From the NCBI GenBank assembly GCA_947629925.1, contig CANRFO010000003.1, positions 62,001-126,000 on the forward strand: a stretch of 64,000 nt of DNA, given 5' to 3'. Shown here piece after piece: positions 32,060 through 41,346 of this stretch (position 1 is the stretch's first letter; each line of letters starts with the position of its first letter). A program made the translations under genes and the position numbers. Source of the stretch: an uncultured Ruminiclostridium sp. GTDB taxonomy: Bacteria; Bacillota; Clostridia; Oscillospirales; Ruminococcaceae. Under the pieces are notes generated by a model that was given only the letters and a program-made list of their open reading frames with translations, was not told the DNA's origin and ran no database searches.

Positions 32060-32914
32060 ATGGATAAGGTTTTGAAGTTTTTGAGGAACAGATGGTTCCT
32101 GCTGGGCGTTTCCCTGCTGTCCTTCCTCTATGTAATATTTATCGGATATATGATAAGAATAACATTCTGCTGCTATATCCGCATATCAAATTTCAACTCG
32201 TTTTTTGCGCTGTATCTTTTTGTAAACTTTATTTTCGGCGTGATAATGTTCTTTACGCGAAAACAGATCCCGACCACTCTCTGCTCAATAATCGTGCCGA
32301 TCGAAGCGGCGGTACTGCTTATAACCGCTTTCGGACGGTGGTATATCGTCATTCCTCCGATAGTTGTGGGAATGCTCATATTTATACTCAGCGGAGCGGG
32401 AGAATCCTTCAAGGTTGTCATGGGAACGATATTTATGCTGATAATGGTGGTAGGAACGCTGGTGTACAGTTTGTTCCTGAACTTCGGCATAAGTCTTTTC
32501 TACGTCGTTACAGGTCAGGAGGTAGACTTCAGCATCAGAAGCTCGGATTACCTTATGTCCGAAAACGGGACCTATCGTCTTGTAAAATATGTTGACGAAA
32601 ACGACGACAGAGCCACTACCATTTACTATGTTGAAGAAGCCTCGCTTGACGAGGAATATCCTTTTATTTACTGTTACAGGGCTCTTGGCTGCCGTCATGT
32701 GCTTTCGACGATATACGCAGAAGAACAGCCTCCGAAGTGGGTATCGGACGACATTCTGTTTATAGACGGCAAAAACCACAGCATGGAGGAGCTGTTCAGC
32801 GAGGAAGAGGAAGAAAACCTGCTTGACGCGCTGGGCAACGCTCTGGCAGGCGAGGACGACGAGGATGAAAAACAAAGTCCCGATGAAAGCGAAACAACTG
32901 CCGAAGAAGAATAA
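32060..32914 (+). CDS. unknown membrane protein with acidic tail
   Basis: 284 residues from the ATG at 32060 (CGAAAGGAT ahead). Four to five membrane helices in the first ~155 residues (WFLLGVSLLSFLYVIFIGYM; FFALYLFVNFIFGVIMFF; TLCSIIVPIEAAVLLITAFG; YIVIPPIVVGMLIFIL; MGTIFMLIMVVGTLVYSLFL), then a soluble ~130-residue domain and a strongly acidic C-terminus (EDDEDEKQSPDESETTAEEE). Family not recognised. Followed by a terminator and the lipase-like gene. Confidence 0.8.
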   Translation: MDKVLKFLRNRWFLLGVSLLSFLYVIFIGYMIRITFCCYIRISNFNSFFALYLFVNFIFGVIMFFTRKQIPTTLCSIIVPIEAAVLLITAFGRWYIVIPPIVVGMLIFILSGAGESFKVVMGTIFMLIMVVGTLVYSLFLNFGISLFYVVTGQEVDFSIRSSDYLMSENGTYRLVKYVDENDDRATTIYYVEEASLDEEYPFIYCYRALGCRHVLSTIYAEEQPPKWVSDDILFIDGKNHSMEELFSEEEEENLLDALGNALAGEDDEDEKQSPDESETTAEEE

Positions 32915-32918
32915 AAAT

Positions 32919-32951
32919 AAAGGGCGGGAAGCTGAGCTGCTCCCGCCCTTT
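32919..32951 (+). terminator. terminator after membrane protein gene
   Basis: AAAGGGCGGGA - agctgagctgc - TCCCGCCCTTT; no long T-run follows, so some read-through into the lipase gene is likely. Confidence 0.65.
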
Positions 32952-32991
32952 GACAATTATACCGAAAGGAGAGACTGTTCTGAAAAACGTT

Positions 32992-34302
32992 ATGCTCTAC
33001 ATTCTGTCGCTTATAGGTCTGACCGTTTCGGTAAACTGCTTTGCGGCAATATATGAAAACATTTACCTGCTTATTCCCGCGCTTATCGTCTTTGTAGCAG
33101 TCAACGCCCTTGCAGGGATGTTCACGGTAAAGACTGACAGCGTTCGGCTTCGCGTCTGCCATCACGGCGGGATTATCCTTACGCTTTTTGCCGCTTCCGC
33201 CGTCATTTCCACCGCGTTTCACATTTACCTCGGTTTTGTCATGATACCCGACAACGCCTTTGTCTTTATCATGAGCCTTCTTTATTTTATCACGCTTGAA
33301 GCTATCGTGTTCTGGAACGGCATTATAAGCACTTATATCACTTCGGTGCAGCTGGGGATAAGGCAGCGTGTTGTTGGCGTTATCTGCGGATTTTTTCCGA
33401 TCGCCAATGTTATCGCGCTTTATTTCATTATAAAAACAGTTCTGGAAGAAGTAAGGTTTGAGACGGAAAAGGAAGCCCTTGACAAAAGCAGAAAGGAACA
33501 AAGGCTCTGCGAAACGAAATATCCCTTGCTGCTCGTTCACGGCGTATTCTTCAGGGACAGAAAATATTTCAACTACTGGGGACGTATTCCGAGGGAGCTT
33601 GAGATAAACGGCGCAAAAATATTCTACGGCAACCATCAGTCCGCCTCTTCCGTTCAGTACAGCGGGCAGGAGATAGCGGAAAGGATAAAAACGCTGGTAA
33701 AGGAAACGGGCTGCGAAAAGCTGAATATAATCGCACACTCCAAGGGCGGGCTGGACTGCCGCTGGGCGCTGGAGCAGCTTGACGCCGCGCCTTACGTCGC
33801 GTCGCTCACTACCGTAAGTTCTCCCCACCGCGGCTCGAATTTTGCCGACTATCTGCTGACAAAAAGCTCGGCGGAGGTGCAGAATAAAGCCGCCGATATG
33901 TATAACGCCGCTCTGCATAAATTCGGGGACAGCAATCCTGATTTTCTTTCCGCAGTAAACGGACTGACCTCAGAAGCCTGCGAAAAGATGAACGAAATAT
34001 CAAAGCCTATTGAAGGAGTGTTCTGTCAGAGCGTGGGCTCGGTAATGCCGAGAGCCTCAGGAGGAAGATTCCCCCTTAACTTTTCTTATATGATCTCGAA
34101 CAGCTTCCCCGGCGAAAATGACGGGCTGGTGAACGAAGGCTCCTTCCAATGGGGCGAAAAGTATACCCTTCTCCGCCCTGCGTGCGGCAGAGGTATCTCC
34201 CACGGGGATATGATAGACCTGAACAGGGAAAACATAAAAGGCTTCGATGTGAGGGAGTTTTATGTACAGCTTGTGAATGGGCTGAAGGAGAGGGGGCTGT
34301 GA
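32992..34302 (+). CDS. membrane-anchored lipase-like alpha/beta hydrolase
   Basis: 436 residues from the ATG at 32992. AAAGGAGAG sits ideally for a CTG codon at 32980 in the same frame, so the true start may be this non-standard CTG. Several membrane helices fill the first ~150 residues (MLYILSLIGLTVSVNCFAAI, LRVCHHGGIILTLFAASAVI, FFPIANVIALYFIIK). The C-terminal half is a class-2/LipA-type lipase: LLLVHGVFFRDRKYFNYWGR (oxyanion region), nucleophile elbow IIAHSKGGLDCRW, Asp in PGENDGLV and His in SHGDMID. The catalytic face is probably close to the membrane. Substrate unknown; lipid or ester hydrolysis expected. Confidence 0.8.
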   Translation: MLYILSLIGLTVSVNCFAAIYENIYLLIPALIVFVAVNALAGMFTVKTDSVRLRVCHHGGIILTLFAASAVISTAFHIYLGFVMIPDNAFVFIMSLLYFITLEAIVFWNGIISTYITSVQLGIRQRVVGVICGFFPIANVIALYFIIKTVLEEVRFETEKEALDKSRKEQRLCETKYPLLLVHGVFFRDRKYFNYWGRIPRELEINGAKIFYGNHQSASSVQYSGQEIAERIKTLVKETGCEKLNIIAHSKGGLDCRWALEQLDAAPYVASLTTVSSPHRGSNFADYLLTKSSAEVQNKAADMYNAALHKFGDSNPDFLSAVNGLTSEACEKMNEISKPIEGVFCQSVGSVMPRASGGRFPLNFSYMISNSFPGENDGLVNEGSFQWGEKYTLLRPACGRGISHGDMIDLNRENIKGFDVREFYVQLVNGLKERGL

Positions 34303-34344
34303 TGTCGTTACCAAACAGATTATTTAGGTAACAGATTGAAAATC

Positions 34345-34373
34345 GGGAGCGTATCGGGTACAGCGTCACGCTG
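34345..34373 (+). repeat. 29-bp copy of the tRNA-Leu downstream sequence
   Basis: GGGAGCGTATCGGGT-a-CAGCGTCACGCTG matches 6169-6197 at 28 of 29 positions. It contains CAGCGT-c-ACGCTG, a short inverted repeat. Here it lies between the lipase stop and asnB with no tRNA next to it. Confidence 0.7.
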
Positions 34374-34473
34374 CCGAACAGGGCTTTGCTTTGAGAAATA
34401 AACAAATTTAACATCTTTTTTTATTTCGCATATAATAATCCGAACTGAAAATTGCTCTGAAAGGAAGGATTTT

Positions 34474-36306
34474 ATGTGCGGCATAGCGGGCTGGATAGAT
34501 TTCAGCGGCAGAATAAAAGAAAATATCTCCGTGATGGAAAGAATGAGCGAAAAACTCGCGCCGAGAGGTCCTGACGAAAGCGGCAGTTTTTTTACGGACA
34601 ACTGCTGCTTCGTACATAGACGGCTGGTGGTGATCGACCCCGAAAACGGAAAACAGCCGATGACAAGAGGCGAGCTTACGATATGCTATAACGGCGAGCT
34701 TTACAATACCGCCGAAATACAGGAGGAGCTTCAGCGTCTGGGACACAGCTTCCGCGGTCACTCGGATACAGAGGTGCTTCTGACCGCATATATGCAGTGG
34801 GGCGAAAAATGCCTTGAACGGCTCAACGGGATATTCGCCTTTGCGATATGGGACGATCTGAGGCGGCAGTTTTTTGCCGCCCGTGACAGAGCAGGCGTAA
34901 AGCCGTTTTATTACAGCGCAATAGAGCGGGGGCTGCTCTTTGCTTCTGAACCGAAGGCGCTGCTTGAACACCCTGATATAAAACCCGTGATAGACAGCGA
35001 GGGAATAGCGCAGGTAATGCTGCTGGGACCTGCTGTAAAGCCTGACAGCGGAATATTCCGCGATATAAGACAGCTCCCGCCGGGGTGCTTTCTTAGGTAC
35101 AAAAAAGGAGTGTTCAGCGTGAAGCGGTACTGGCAGCCTACGGCGCAGCCGCATACCGAAACGCCTGAGGAAACGGCTGAACATCTGGCTTTCCTTATAA
35201 AAGACAGCGTTACAAGGCAGCTTATAAGCGATGTTCCGCTCTGCACATTTTTGTCAGGCGGTCTGGACAGCAGCATAATAAGCGCGATAGCCGCCGAAGA
35301 ATACCGCAAAAACGGCAGGACGCTTTCCACCTACTCGGTGGATTATAAGGGAAACAGGGAGAATTTTAAAGCATCGCTGTTTCAGCCTGACGAAGACGCT
35401 CCGTGGATAGTCAGAATGAGCGAATACATCGGCAGCGATCACACGAACGTGGTCATAGACACGCCGCAGCTTGCCGACGCGCTTTACGACAGCACCCTCG
35501 CCCGCGACGCCGCAGGAATGGCAGATGTGGACAGCTCGCTTTACCTGTTCTGCGGAGAGGTAAAAAAACGGTTTCAGGTGGCTGTAAGCGGGGAATGTGC
35601 TGACGAAATATTTGGCGGATACCCTTGGTTCCGCAACGAGGAAATGCTCAACAGGAACGGTTTTCCATGGGCGGCGGCGACAAATGAGAGATATGGGCTG
35701 CTGAGAGAGGATATTCTGCGTGAAGTATCGCCTGAGGATTATGTTCAAAAAGCCGCCGACAGGACTCTGGCTCTGACCTCCTGCCTTGACAGCGATACTC
35801 CTCTTGAGAGAAAAATGAGGGGAATGTTCATGCTCAACTTCTACTGGTTCATGCAGACCCTTCTTACCCGCAAGGACCGCTGCTCAATGGCGCACGGACT
35901 TGAGGTGAGAGTGCCGTTCTGCGACCACAGGATAGCGCAGTACGCCTACAATATCCCGCCTGAGATAAAATTTCTGAGGGACAGGGAAAAAGGCATAGTA
36001 AGGCTGGCTTCGGAAAAAATACTGCCGCAGGACGTGGCTTGGAGAAAAAAATCCCCTTACCCGAAAACACATAATCCCGACTACACAAGGCTCATGCTTG
36101 AGAGATTCAGAGAGATCCTCAAAAGACCCGACTGCCGCCTTTGCGAGATACTTGACCGCAAAAAGCTGGTCGAGCTGGAGCAAAGCGAAGGCTCCGCTTT
36201 CCGCAGGAACTGGTACGGTCAGCTTATGACCACGCCGCAGATGTTCGCCTATCTCCTTCAGCTTGAATACTGGCTGAGAAAATACGACGTAATTATCGAA
36301 AAATAA
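34474..36306 (+). CDS. asnB: asparagine synthase (glutamine-hydrolysing)
   Basis: 610 residues; ATG behind GAAAGGAAGG. N-terminal nucleophile amidotransferase with Cys2 after Met (MCGIAGWIDF), RGPDESG and YNGELYN; the synthetase domain has the PP-loop FLSGGLDSSIISA (about residue 262), YSVDY and SGECADEIFGGYPWF. It makes asparagine from aspartate, glutamine and ATP. The C-terminal end is complete. Single gene, ended by copy 2 of the repeated hairpin terminator. Confidence 0.93.
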   Translation: MCGIAGWIDFSGRIKENISVMERMSEKLAPRGPDESGSFFTDNCCFVHRRLVVIDPENGKQPMTRGELTICYNGELYNTAEIQEELQRLGHSFRGHSDTEVLLTAYMQWGEKCLERLNGIFAFAIWDDLRRQFFAARDRAGVKPFYYSAIERGLLFASEPKALLEHPDIKPVIDSEGIAQVMLLGPAVKPDSGIFRDIRQLPPGCFLRYKKGVFSVKRYWQPTAQPHTETPEETAEHLAFLIKDSVTRQLISDVPLCTFLSGGLDSSIISAIAAEEYRKNGRTLSTYSVDYKGNRENFKASLFQPDEDAPWIVRMSEYIGSDHTNVVIDTPQLADALYDSTLARDAAGMADVDSSLYLFCGEVKKRFQVAVSGECADEIFGGYPWFRNEEMLNRNGFPWAAATNERYGLLREDILREVSPEDYVQKAADRTLALTSCLDSDTPLERKMRGMFMLNFYWFMQTLLTRKDRCSMAHGLEVRVPFCDHRIAQYAYNIPPEIKFLRDREKGIVRLASEKILPQDVAWRKKSPYPKTHNPDYTRLMLERFREILKRPDCRLCEILDRKKLVELEQSEGSAFRRNWYGQLMTTPQMFAYLLQLEYWLRKYDVIIEK

Positions 36307-36318
36307 AGCGGGTCGTTT

Positions 36319-36382
36319 TAGCCGCACTGACATGGAAAACACAGGTTTTCTTATGGCAGGGCGGCTTTTGTTGATTTTTTTT
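36319..36382 (+). terminator. terminator hairpin, copy 2 of the repeated element
   Basis: AGCCGC-a-CTG-a-CAT-g-GAAAAC-acag-GTTTTC-tt-ATG-g-CAG-g-GCGGCT (36320-36366) then T-runs. Nearly identical to the inner part of 3110-3158, one base shorter and without the outer GGTACC arms. Confidence 0.85.
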
Positions 36383-36399
36383 CAAATACATGTTACAAT
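36371..36399 (+). promoter_or_regulatory. promoter of the ABC exporter pair
   Basis: TTGATT (36371-36376), 17-bp spacer, TACAAT (36394-36399), overlapping the tail of the preceding terminator, 31 bp before the start codon. Confidence 0.65.
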
Positions 36400-36430
36400 A
36401 TAAGAACTACTATATGACAGGAAAAATAAA

Positions 36431-38161
36431 ATGCGTGATCTTATAAAATATCTTAAAGGCTATACACTGCAAAGCATAATCGCTCCGCTGTTCAAATTTC
36501 TTGAGGCAAGCTTCGAGCTTATCGTCCCCATAGTTATGGCAAGAATGATAGACATAGGCGTTAAGAATAACGACGAAGGCTATATCTACCGCATGGGGCT
36601 GATATTGATAGCGCTGGGCGTTCTGGGGCTTGCTGCGGCGATAACGGCGCAGTATTTCGCGGCAAAAGCGTCTATGGGCTACGGCACGGCTTTGCGGCGC
36701 GACTTTTACAGGCACCTTAATACCCTTTCGCATGCCGAAATAGACAAGATAGGCACTGCCACAATGATAACCCGCATCACTAACGACATAAACCAGTCGC
36801 AGACTGGCGTAAACATGTTCCTGCGGCTTTTTCTCAGAAGCCCGTTCATAGTGATTGGCTCCGTGGTGATGTGCCTTACCATAAGCCTTGACCTTACGCT
36901 TATCTTTGCGATAGCAGCGCCTGTTATCGGGCTTATAATCTATCTTATAATGAGCCGTACCATACCCGCTTACAAGCGGATACAAGGGCGCGTTGACCGT
37001 GTTTCCCTCAGAACAAGGGAAAATCTTTCGGGTGTTCGCGTTATAAGAGCTTTCTCCCGTCAGAAAAACGAGCAGGAGGATTTTGACGCCGAAACGCAGG
37101 AGCTTGCAAAGGCGCAGATCCGCGTAGGACGCATTTCGGCGCTTCTGAACCCGCTCACGTTTGCGGTGGTGAATATCGCTATCGCCGCCATAATCTGGTA
37201 CGGCGGTATGTATGTTGACACAGGCGGAATTACGCAGGGCGAGCTTATCGCTCTGGTGAACTATATGAATCAGATACTTCTGGCGCTTATATATCTCGCA
37301 AATCTCATTGTGATCCTGACCAAGGCGGGCGCAAGCAACGCGAGGATAAACGATATTTTTGCCATGAAGCCTTCCGTGAGCGATGAGGGCAATCTGCCGC
37401 AGGCTGAAGTTTCGGGCGCTCCCGCCGTCCAATTCAGGAACGTTACCTTTGCTTACCATGAGGAAGCGGCTTTGACTGGGATAGATCTCTCCGCCGAAAA
37501 AGGCGAGGTGATAGGAGTTGTGGGCGGTACAGGCTCAGGAAAAACGACACTTGTGAACCTTATTCCCCGCTTTTACGACGTTACGTCGGGAGAAGTCTTA
37601 GTGGACGGCACAGATGTAAGAAAATATCCTTTGAAACAGCTCAGGGAAAAGATAGGCATTGTCCCGCAGAAAGCGGTCCTGTTCAAGGGAACGATACGCT
37701 CAAATATGCTATGGGGCAAGGCGGACGCTTCTGACGAAGAGATCTGGGCGGCGCTCAAAACGGCGCAGGCGGCGGAATTTGTCCGTGACCTGCCCGACGG
37801 GCTTGACGCTCCTGTGGCTCAGGGAGGAAGAAACTTTTCAGGCGGTCAGCGGCAAAGGCTCACAATAGCGAGAGCAGTACTTATGAAGCCGCGTGTGCTT
37901 ATACTCGACGATTCCTCGTCGGCGCTTGATTTCGCCACCGACGCGGCGCTGAGAAGATCGCTTGCAGAAGATATTTCGGATAGCACGGTATTTATTGTTT
38001 CTCAGCGCGCATCAAGCATTAAACATGCTGACAGGATAATCGTTCTTGACGACGGCGAGGCTGTCGGAACAGGCACACACAAAGAGCTTTTTGAAAACTG
38101 CAAGGTTTACAGAGAGATCTGCCTGTCTCAGATGACGGAAAAGGAGGCGCAAAATGGCTGA
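36431..38161 (+). CDS. ABC exporter half, degenerate ATP site
   Basis: 576 residues: six membrane helices (about 1-300) with the exporter coupling region, then an ATPase domain with Walker A VVGGTGSGKTTL (about 360), Q-loop GIVPQKAVLFKGTI, signature FSGGQRQR and Walker B VLILDDSSSALD. The residue after Walker B is Asp instead of the catalytic Glu, so this half holds the weak site of a heterodimer. The stop overlaps the partner gene by 8 bp. Resembles BmrC/LmrC/TM287-type multidrug exporters; substrate unproven. Confidence 0.92.
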   Translation: MRDLIKYLKGYTLQSIIAPLFKFLEASFELIVPIVMARMIDIGVKNNDEGYIYRMGLILIALGVLGLAAAITAQYFAAKASMGYGTALRRDFYRHLNTLSHAEIDKIGTATMITRITNDINQSQTGVNMFLRLFLRSPFIVIGSVVMCLTISLDLTLIFAIAAPVIGLIIYLIMSRTIPAYKRIQGRVDRVSLRTRENLSGVRVIRAFSRQKNEQEDFDAETQELAKAQIRVGRISALLNPLTFAVVNIAIAAIIWYGGMYVDTGGITQGELIALVNYMNQILLALIYLANLIVILTKAGASNARINDIFAMKPSVSDEGNLPQAEVSGAPAVQFRNVTFAYHEEAALTGIDLSAEKGEVIGVVGGTGSGKTTLVNLIPRFYDVTSGEVLVDGTDVRKYPLKQLREKIGIVPQKAVLFKGTIRSNMLWGKADASDEEIWAALKTAQAAEFVRDLPDGLDAPVAQGGRNFSGGQRQRLTIARAVLMKPRVLILDDSSSALDFATDAALRRSLAEDISDSTVFIVSQRASSIKHADRIIVLDDGEAVGTGTHKELFENCKVYREICLSQMTEKEAQNG

Positions 38162-39911
38162 TAAAAAAACAGGCTTTGCCGTTTTGAAGCGGATTTTAAG
38201 GTTCTCTAAGCCGTATCTGCCATATCTGGCGCTGTCGGCGTTATTCGCTGTGATAAACGTGGGAATGACGCTTTATATCCCTATACTTATAGGTCGGGCG
38301 ATAGACTTGGCGGTGGGGATCGGCAGCGTTGATCTCGCAGGCATGATCCCCATACTGATACGCCTTGGGATATGCGCCGCCATAGCCGCACTGTCAAGCT
38401 GGCTCGTGAACCTCAGCACAAACAAGCTTACTTACCATACAGTGCGCGACATACGCCGCAGCGCTTTCGGAAAGCTTCAGAAGGTCCCGCTGTCCTATAT
38501 AGACAATACCCCTCACGGCGACATTATAAGCCGTATCATCACGGATACCGAGCAGATCTCCGACGGGCTCCTCATGGGCTTTACACAGCTTTTCACAGGG
38601 ATAGTCACTATTGTGGGAACGCTTATCTTTATGCTTTCCATAAATTTCTGGATAACGCTGGTAGTGGTGGTCATAACGCCCCTTTCCTTCTTTGTGGCTT
38701 CATTCGTCGCAAAGCACAGCTTTGAGATGTTCAGGAAGCAGAGCGAAACAAGAGGCAAGCTCACCGCTCTTACCGAGGAGATGATAGGCGGTCAGCACCT
38801 TGTTAAAGCGTTTTCTCACGAGGAGGAAGCGCAGGAGGAATTTGACGGGATAAACGAAGTGTTGATGGATTACAGCGTAAAAGCGGTGTTCTTTTCCTCC
38901 CTTACAAACCCGTCAACAAGATTTGTAAACGGACTGATATATTCAGGAGTAGGTATTTTCGGCGCGTTGAGCGCCTTGTCAGGCGGGCTTACGGTGGGTA
39001 TGCTCAGCAGCTTTCTGACCTACGCAAACCAATATACAAAGCCTTTCAACGAAATATCAGGCGTTATCACTGAGCTTCAGAGCGCGCTTGCCTGCGCTAA
39101 AAGGGTTTTTGAGATAATCGACGCCGAGGACGAGCCTGCCGAGCCTGAGAACGCTGTAACGCTGACGCCTGAAAATACCGACGGAAATGTGGAACTGAAT
39201 AACGTTTCTTTCTCATATAAGCCTGAAATACCGCTGATAGAAGATCTCAGCCTTAATGTAAAGACGGGGCAGAAGATCGCAATAGTAGGTCCGACAGGCT
39301 GCGGCAAAACAACGCTTATAAACCTGCTGATGAGGTTTTACGACGTGAACGGCGGCTGTATCAGGGTGAGCGGCGAAAATGTCCTTAACATAACCCGCGA
39401 CTCACTGAGGGGCGCTTACGGGATGGTATTGCAGGAAACATGGCTGAAAAACGGAACAGTGTTTGAAAATATCGCCTACGGCAAGCCTGACGCCACCGAA
39501 GAGGAGGTCATAAACGCCGCAAAAGCCGCTCACGCACACAGCTTTATAAAACGACTTCCCGACGGCTATAACACTCACATCTCCGATGACGAAACGAACA
39601 TCTCTCAGGGGCAAAAGCAGCTCCTCTGCATAGCCAGAGTCATGCTGTGCCTTCCGCCTATGCTGATACTTGACGAAGCTACCTCGTCGATAGATACAAT
39701 GACGGAAAAAAGGATACAAAGAGCGTTTGACGAAATGACGAAAGGACGCACGAGCTTTATCGTGGCACACAGACTTTCCACTATACGGGAAGCGGACTGC
39801 ATACTTGTAATGCAGTCGGGGCATATCGTCGAAATGGGAAAACACGATGAGCTTATGGAAAAAGGCGGATCTTACGCAAAGCTGTACAACAGCCAGTTCG
39901 AGGCAAGCTGA
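38154..39911 (+). CDS. ABC exporter half, catalytic ATP site
   Basis: 585 residues with six membrane helices and an ATPase domain: Walker A VGPTGCGKTTL (about 380), Q-loop GMVLQETWLKNGTV, signature ISQGQKQ (a Gln in place of the usual Gly), Walker B MLILDEATSSID with the catalytic Glu, and H-loop IVAHRLSTI. The canonical Glu pairs with the partner's degenerate site, as in BmrCD or LmrCD. The GGAG site lies in the 3' end of the first gene. Confidence 0.92.
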   Translation: MADKKTGFAVLKRILRFSKPYLPYLALSALFAVINVGMTLYIPILIGRAIDLAVGIGSVDLAGMIPILIRLGICAAIAALSSWLVNLSTNKLTYHTVRDIRRSAFGKLQKVPLSYIDNTPHGDIISRIITDTEQISDGLLMGFTQLFTGIVTIVGTLIFMLSINFWITLVVVVITPLSFFVASFVAKHSFEMFRKQSETRGKLTALTEEMIGGQHLVKAFSHEEEAQEEFDGINEVLMDYSVKAVFFSSLTNPSTRFVNGLIYSGVGIFGALSALSGGLTVGMLSSFLTYANQYTKPFNEISGVITELQSALACAKRVFEIIDAEDEPAEPENAVTLTPENTDGNVELNNVSFSYKPEIPLIEDLSLNVKTGQKIAIVGPTGCGKTTLINLLMRFYDVNGGCIRVSGENVLNITRDSLRGAYGMVLQETWLKNGTVFENIAYGKPDATEEEVINAAKAAHAHSFIKRLPDGYNTHISDDETNISQGQKQLLCIARVMLCLPPMLILDEATSSIDTMTEKRIQRAFDEMTKGRTSFIVAHRLSTIREADCILVMQSGHIVEMGKHDELMEKGGSYAKLYNSQFEAS

Positions 39912-39921
39912 AAAATATAAA

Positions 39922-39956
39922 AAAGAAGCACGGTGTAAAAACCGTGCTTTATATAT
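39922..39956. terminator. bidirectional terminator between ABC exporter and ftsZ
   Basis: AAGCACGGT - gtaaaa - ACCGTGCTTT, with A-run and T-rich flanks, between convergent genes; it also ends the dcw cluster. Confidence 0.8.
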
Positions 39957-39984
39957 GTAATGTGGAGTTTATAACGATTTTAGA

Positions 39985-41247
39985 TCATTCCTTGTTTCTG
40001 TTGCGGGAATCAAAGATCTCCTGAAGCTCGGAAAAACGCTCTTTTTCCTGAAGATTGCCCAAAGTGTTCTGGATTATCTTGGAAAGGTCGTCCGAAGTGC
40101 TGCTGGTAACTATCTGATCGTTATCGTCGGGATTATCGGAAAGAACAGGCTCGGAAGCGCCGACTTTAACTGTCTGCTGAACGGCAGGTCCTGTCTTGAA
40201 GCCTGTTGCGATAACGGCGATGCTTATCTCATTGGTGAGATCCTCACGCTGGCTTACGCCCTGGATCATTTCTACGGAAGGATCGGCAGCGTCGGAGATC
40301 ATGCTTATAACGTCGCGCAGGTCGGTAATAGCACTGTCAGAGGACAAAGTAACATTGACCAGCAGCTTGGTGGCGTGATTGATGGAGGTTTCAAGCAGCG
40401 GGCTGTTGATGACCTGAGATACAGCGTCCTGTATCTTGTTGTCGCCTGTACCTGTACCAAGAGCGATATGCGCGTCGCCTGAATTCTCCAGAATGGAGCA
40501 AAGGTCGGCAAAGTCGGTCCCGATACGTCCTGTGGTGCTTTCATATACTACGTCGGAGATTATTTTAACTGAGCGATAGAGAACGTCATCTACCATAGCG
40601 AAAGCCTGCTTGAAGCTCAGAGCCTTTTCGTTTGTCTTGAGCAGTCTTTCGTTGGGGATTATCAGCAGGGAGTCAACATGCTTGCGCATTTCGTCGATAC
40701 CCTTCATAGCCTGATTCATCTTATATTCGCGCTCGTACTCAAACGGCTTTGTGACAACGCCCACGGTGATGATACCGAGCTCCTGAGCCACTTCCGCAAC
40801 AACGGGAGCAGCGCCTGTACCCGTACCGCCGCCCATGCCTGCGCCGATAAATACGATGGAAGCGCCTTCGATTATCTTTTCGATCTCTTCGCGGCTTTCC
40901 TTTGCAGCTTCGGCAGCTATCTCGGGACGTCCGCCTGCGCCTCTTCCCTTGCAGGTCTTTTTGCCTATCTGGATACGGCGCATAAGGTTTTTATCCTTGC
41001 TTCTGAGAGCGGCTACATCAGTGTTTAAAGCGATAAACTCGATCTTGTCGCGAAGATCGGACATTACGTCGCCGCCCTTTGCTTCAAGCTCGTCGGCTTC
41101 CTTCTTATAGAGCTTAGCCATATACTCGACCGCATTACTGCCGCCGCCGCCTACGCCTATAACCTTTATTTTTACGTCATAAACCGCGCTGTCGTCAAGA
41201 TTGTCAAGCTCGTCATCAAGCTTTTCTTCGTCAAGATAAACCGCCAT
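39985..41247 (-). CDS. ftsZ: cell division GTPase FtsZ
   Basis: 420 residues; start behind ACGGAGGTAC. GTP-binding GGGGSNAV, tubulin signature [10 protein letters not shown], the ERLLK loop and the T7 loop TDFADL identify FtsZ, the ring-forming tubulin homolog. Odd points: an acidic N-terminal extension ([20 protein letters not shown]), an insertion of about 15 residues after [11 protein letters not shown] ([20 protein letters not shown]) where other FtsZ proteins have a short loop, and a C-terminal tail ([16 protein letters not shown]) without the canonical IPAFLR peptide. Last gene of the dcw cluster; ftsA is absent beside it. Confidence 0.97.
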   Translation of the reverse strand: MAVYLDEEKLDDELDNLDDSAVYDVKIKVIGVGGGGSNAVEYMAKLYKKEADELEAKGGDVMSDLRDKIEFIALNTDVAALRSKDKNLMRRIQIGKKTCKGRGAGGRPEIAAEAAKESREEIEKIIEGASIVFIGAGMGGGTGTGAAPVVAEVAQELGIITVGVVTKPFEYEREYKMNQAMKGIDEMRKHVDSLLIIPNERLLKTNEKALSFKQAFAMVDDVLYRSVKIISDVVYESTTGRIGTDFADLCSILENSGDAHIALGTGTGDNKIQDAVSQVINSPLLETSINHATKLLVNVTLSSDSAITDLRDVISMISDAADPSVEMIQGVSQREDLTNEISIAVIATGFKTGPAVQQTVKVGASEPVLSDNPDDNDQIVTSSTSDDLSKIIQNTLGNLQEKERFSELQEIFDSRNRNKE

Positions 41248-41346
41248 TTTGTACCTCCGTAATTTTTTTCACACAATCTATTGTATCAGATTTTTGTAAA
41301 TATTTCAATACTTTTTTGAAATTTCTTTGTTTTTTTGAATAAAGTT

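Noticed and set aside
34320-34400. tRNA-like or T-box-like element near asnB
   Set aside because: No acceptor stem, T loop or T-box consensus; only the 29-bp repeat and a short inverted repeat can be supported.
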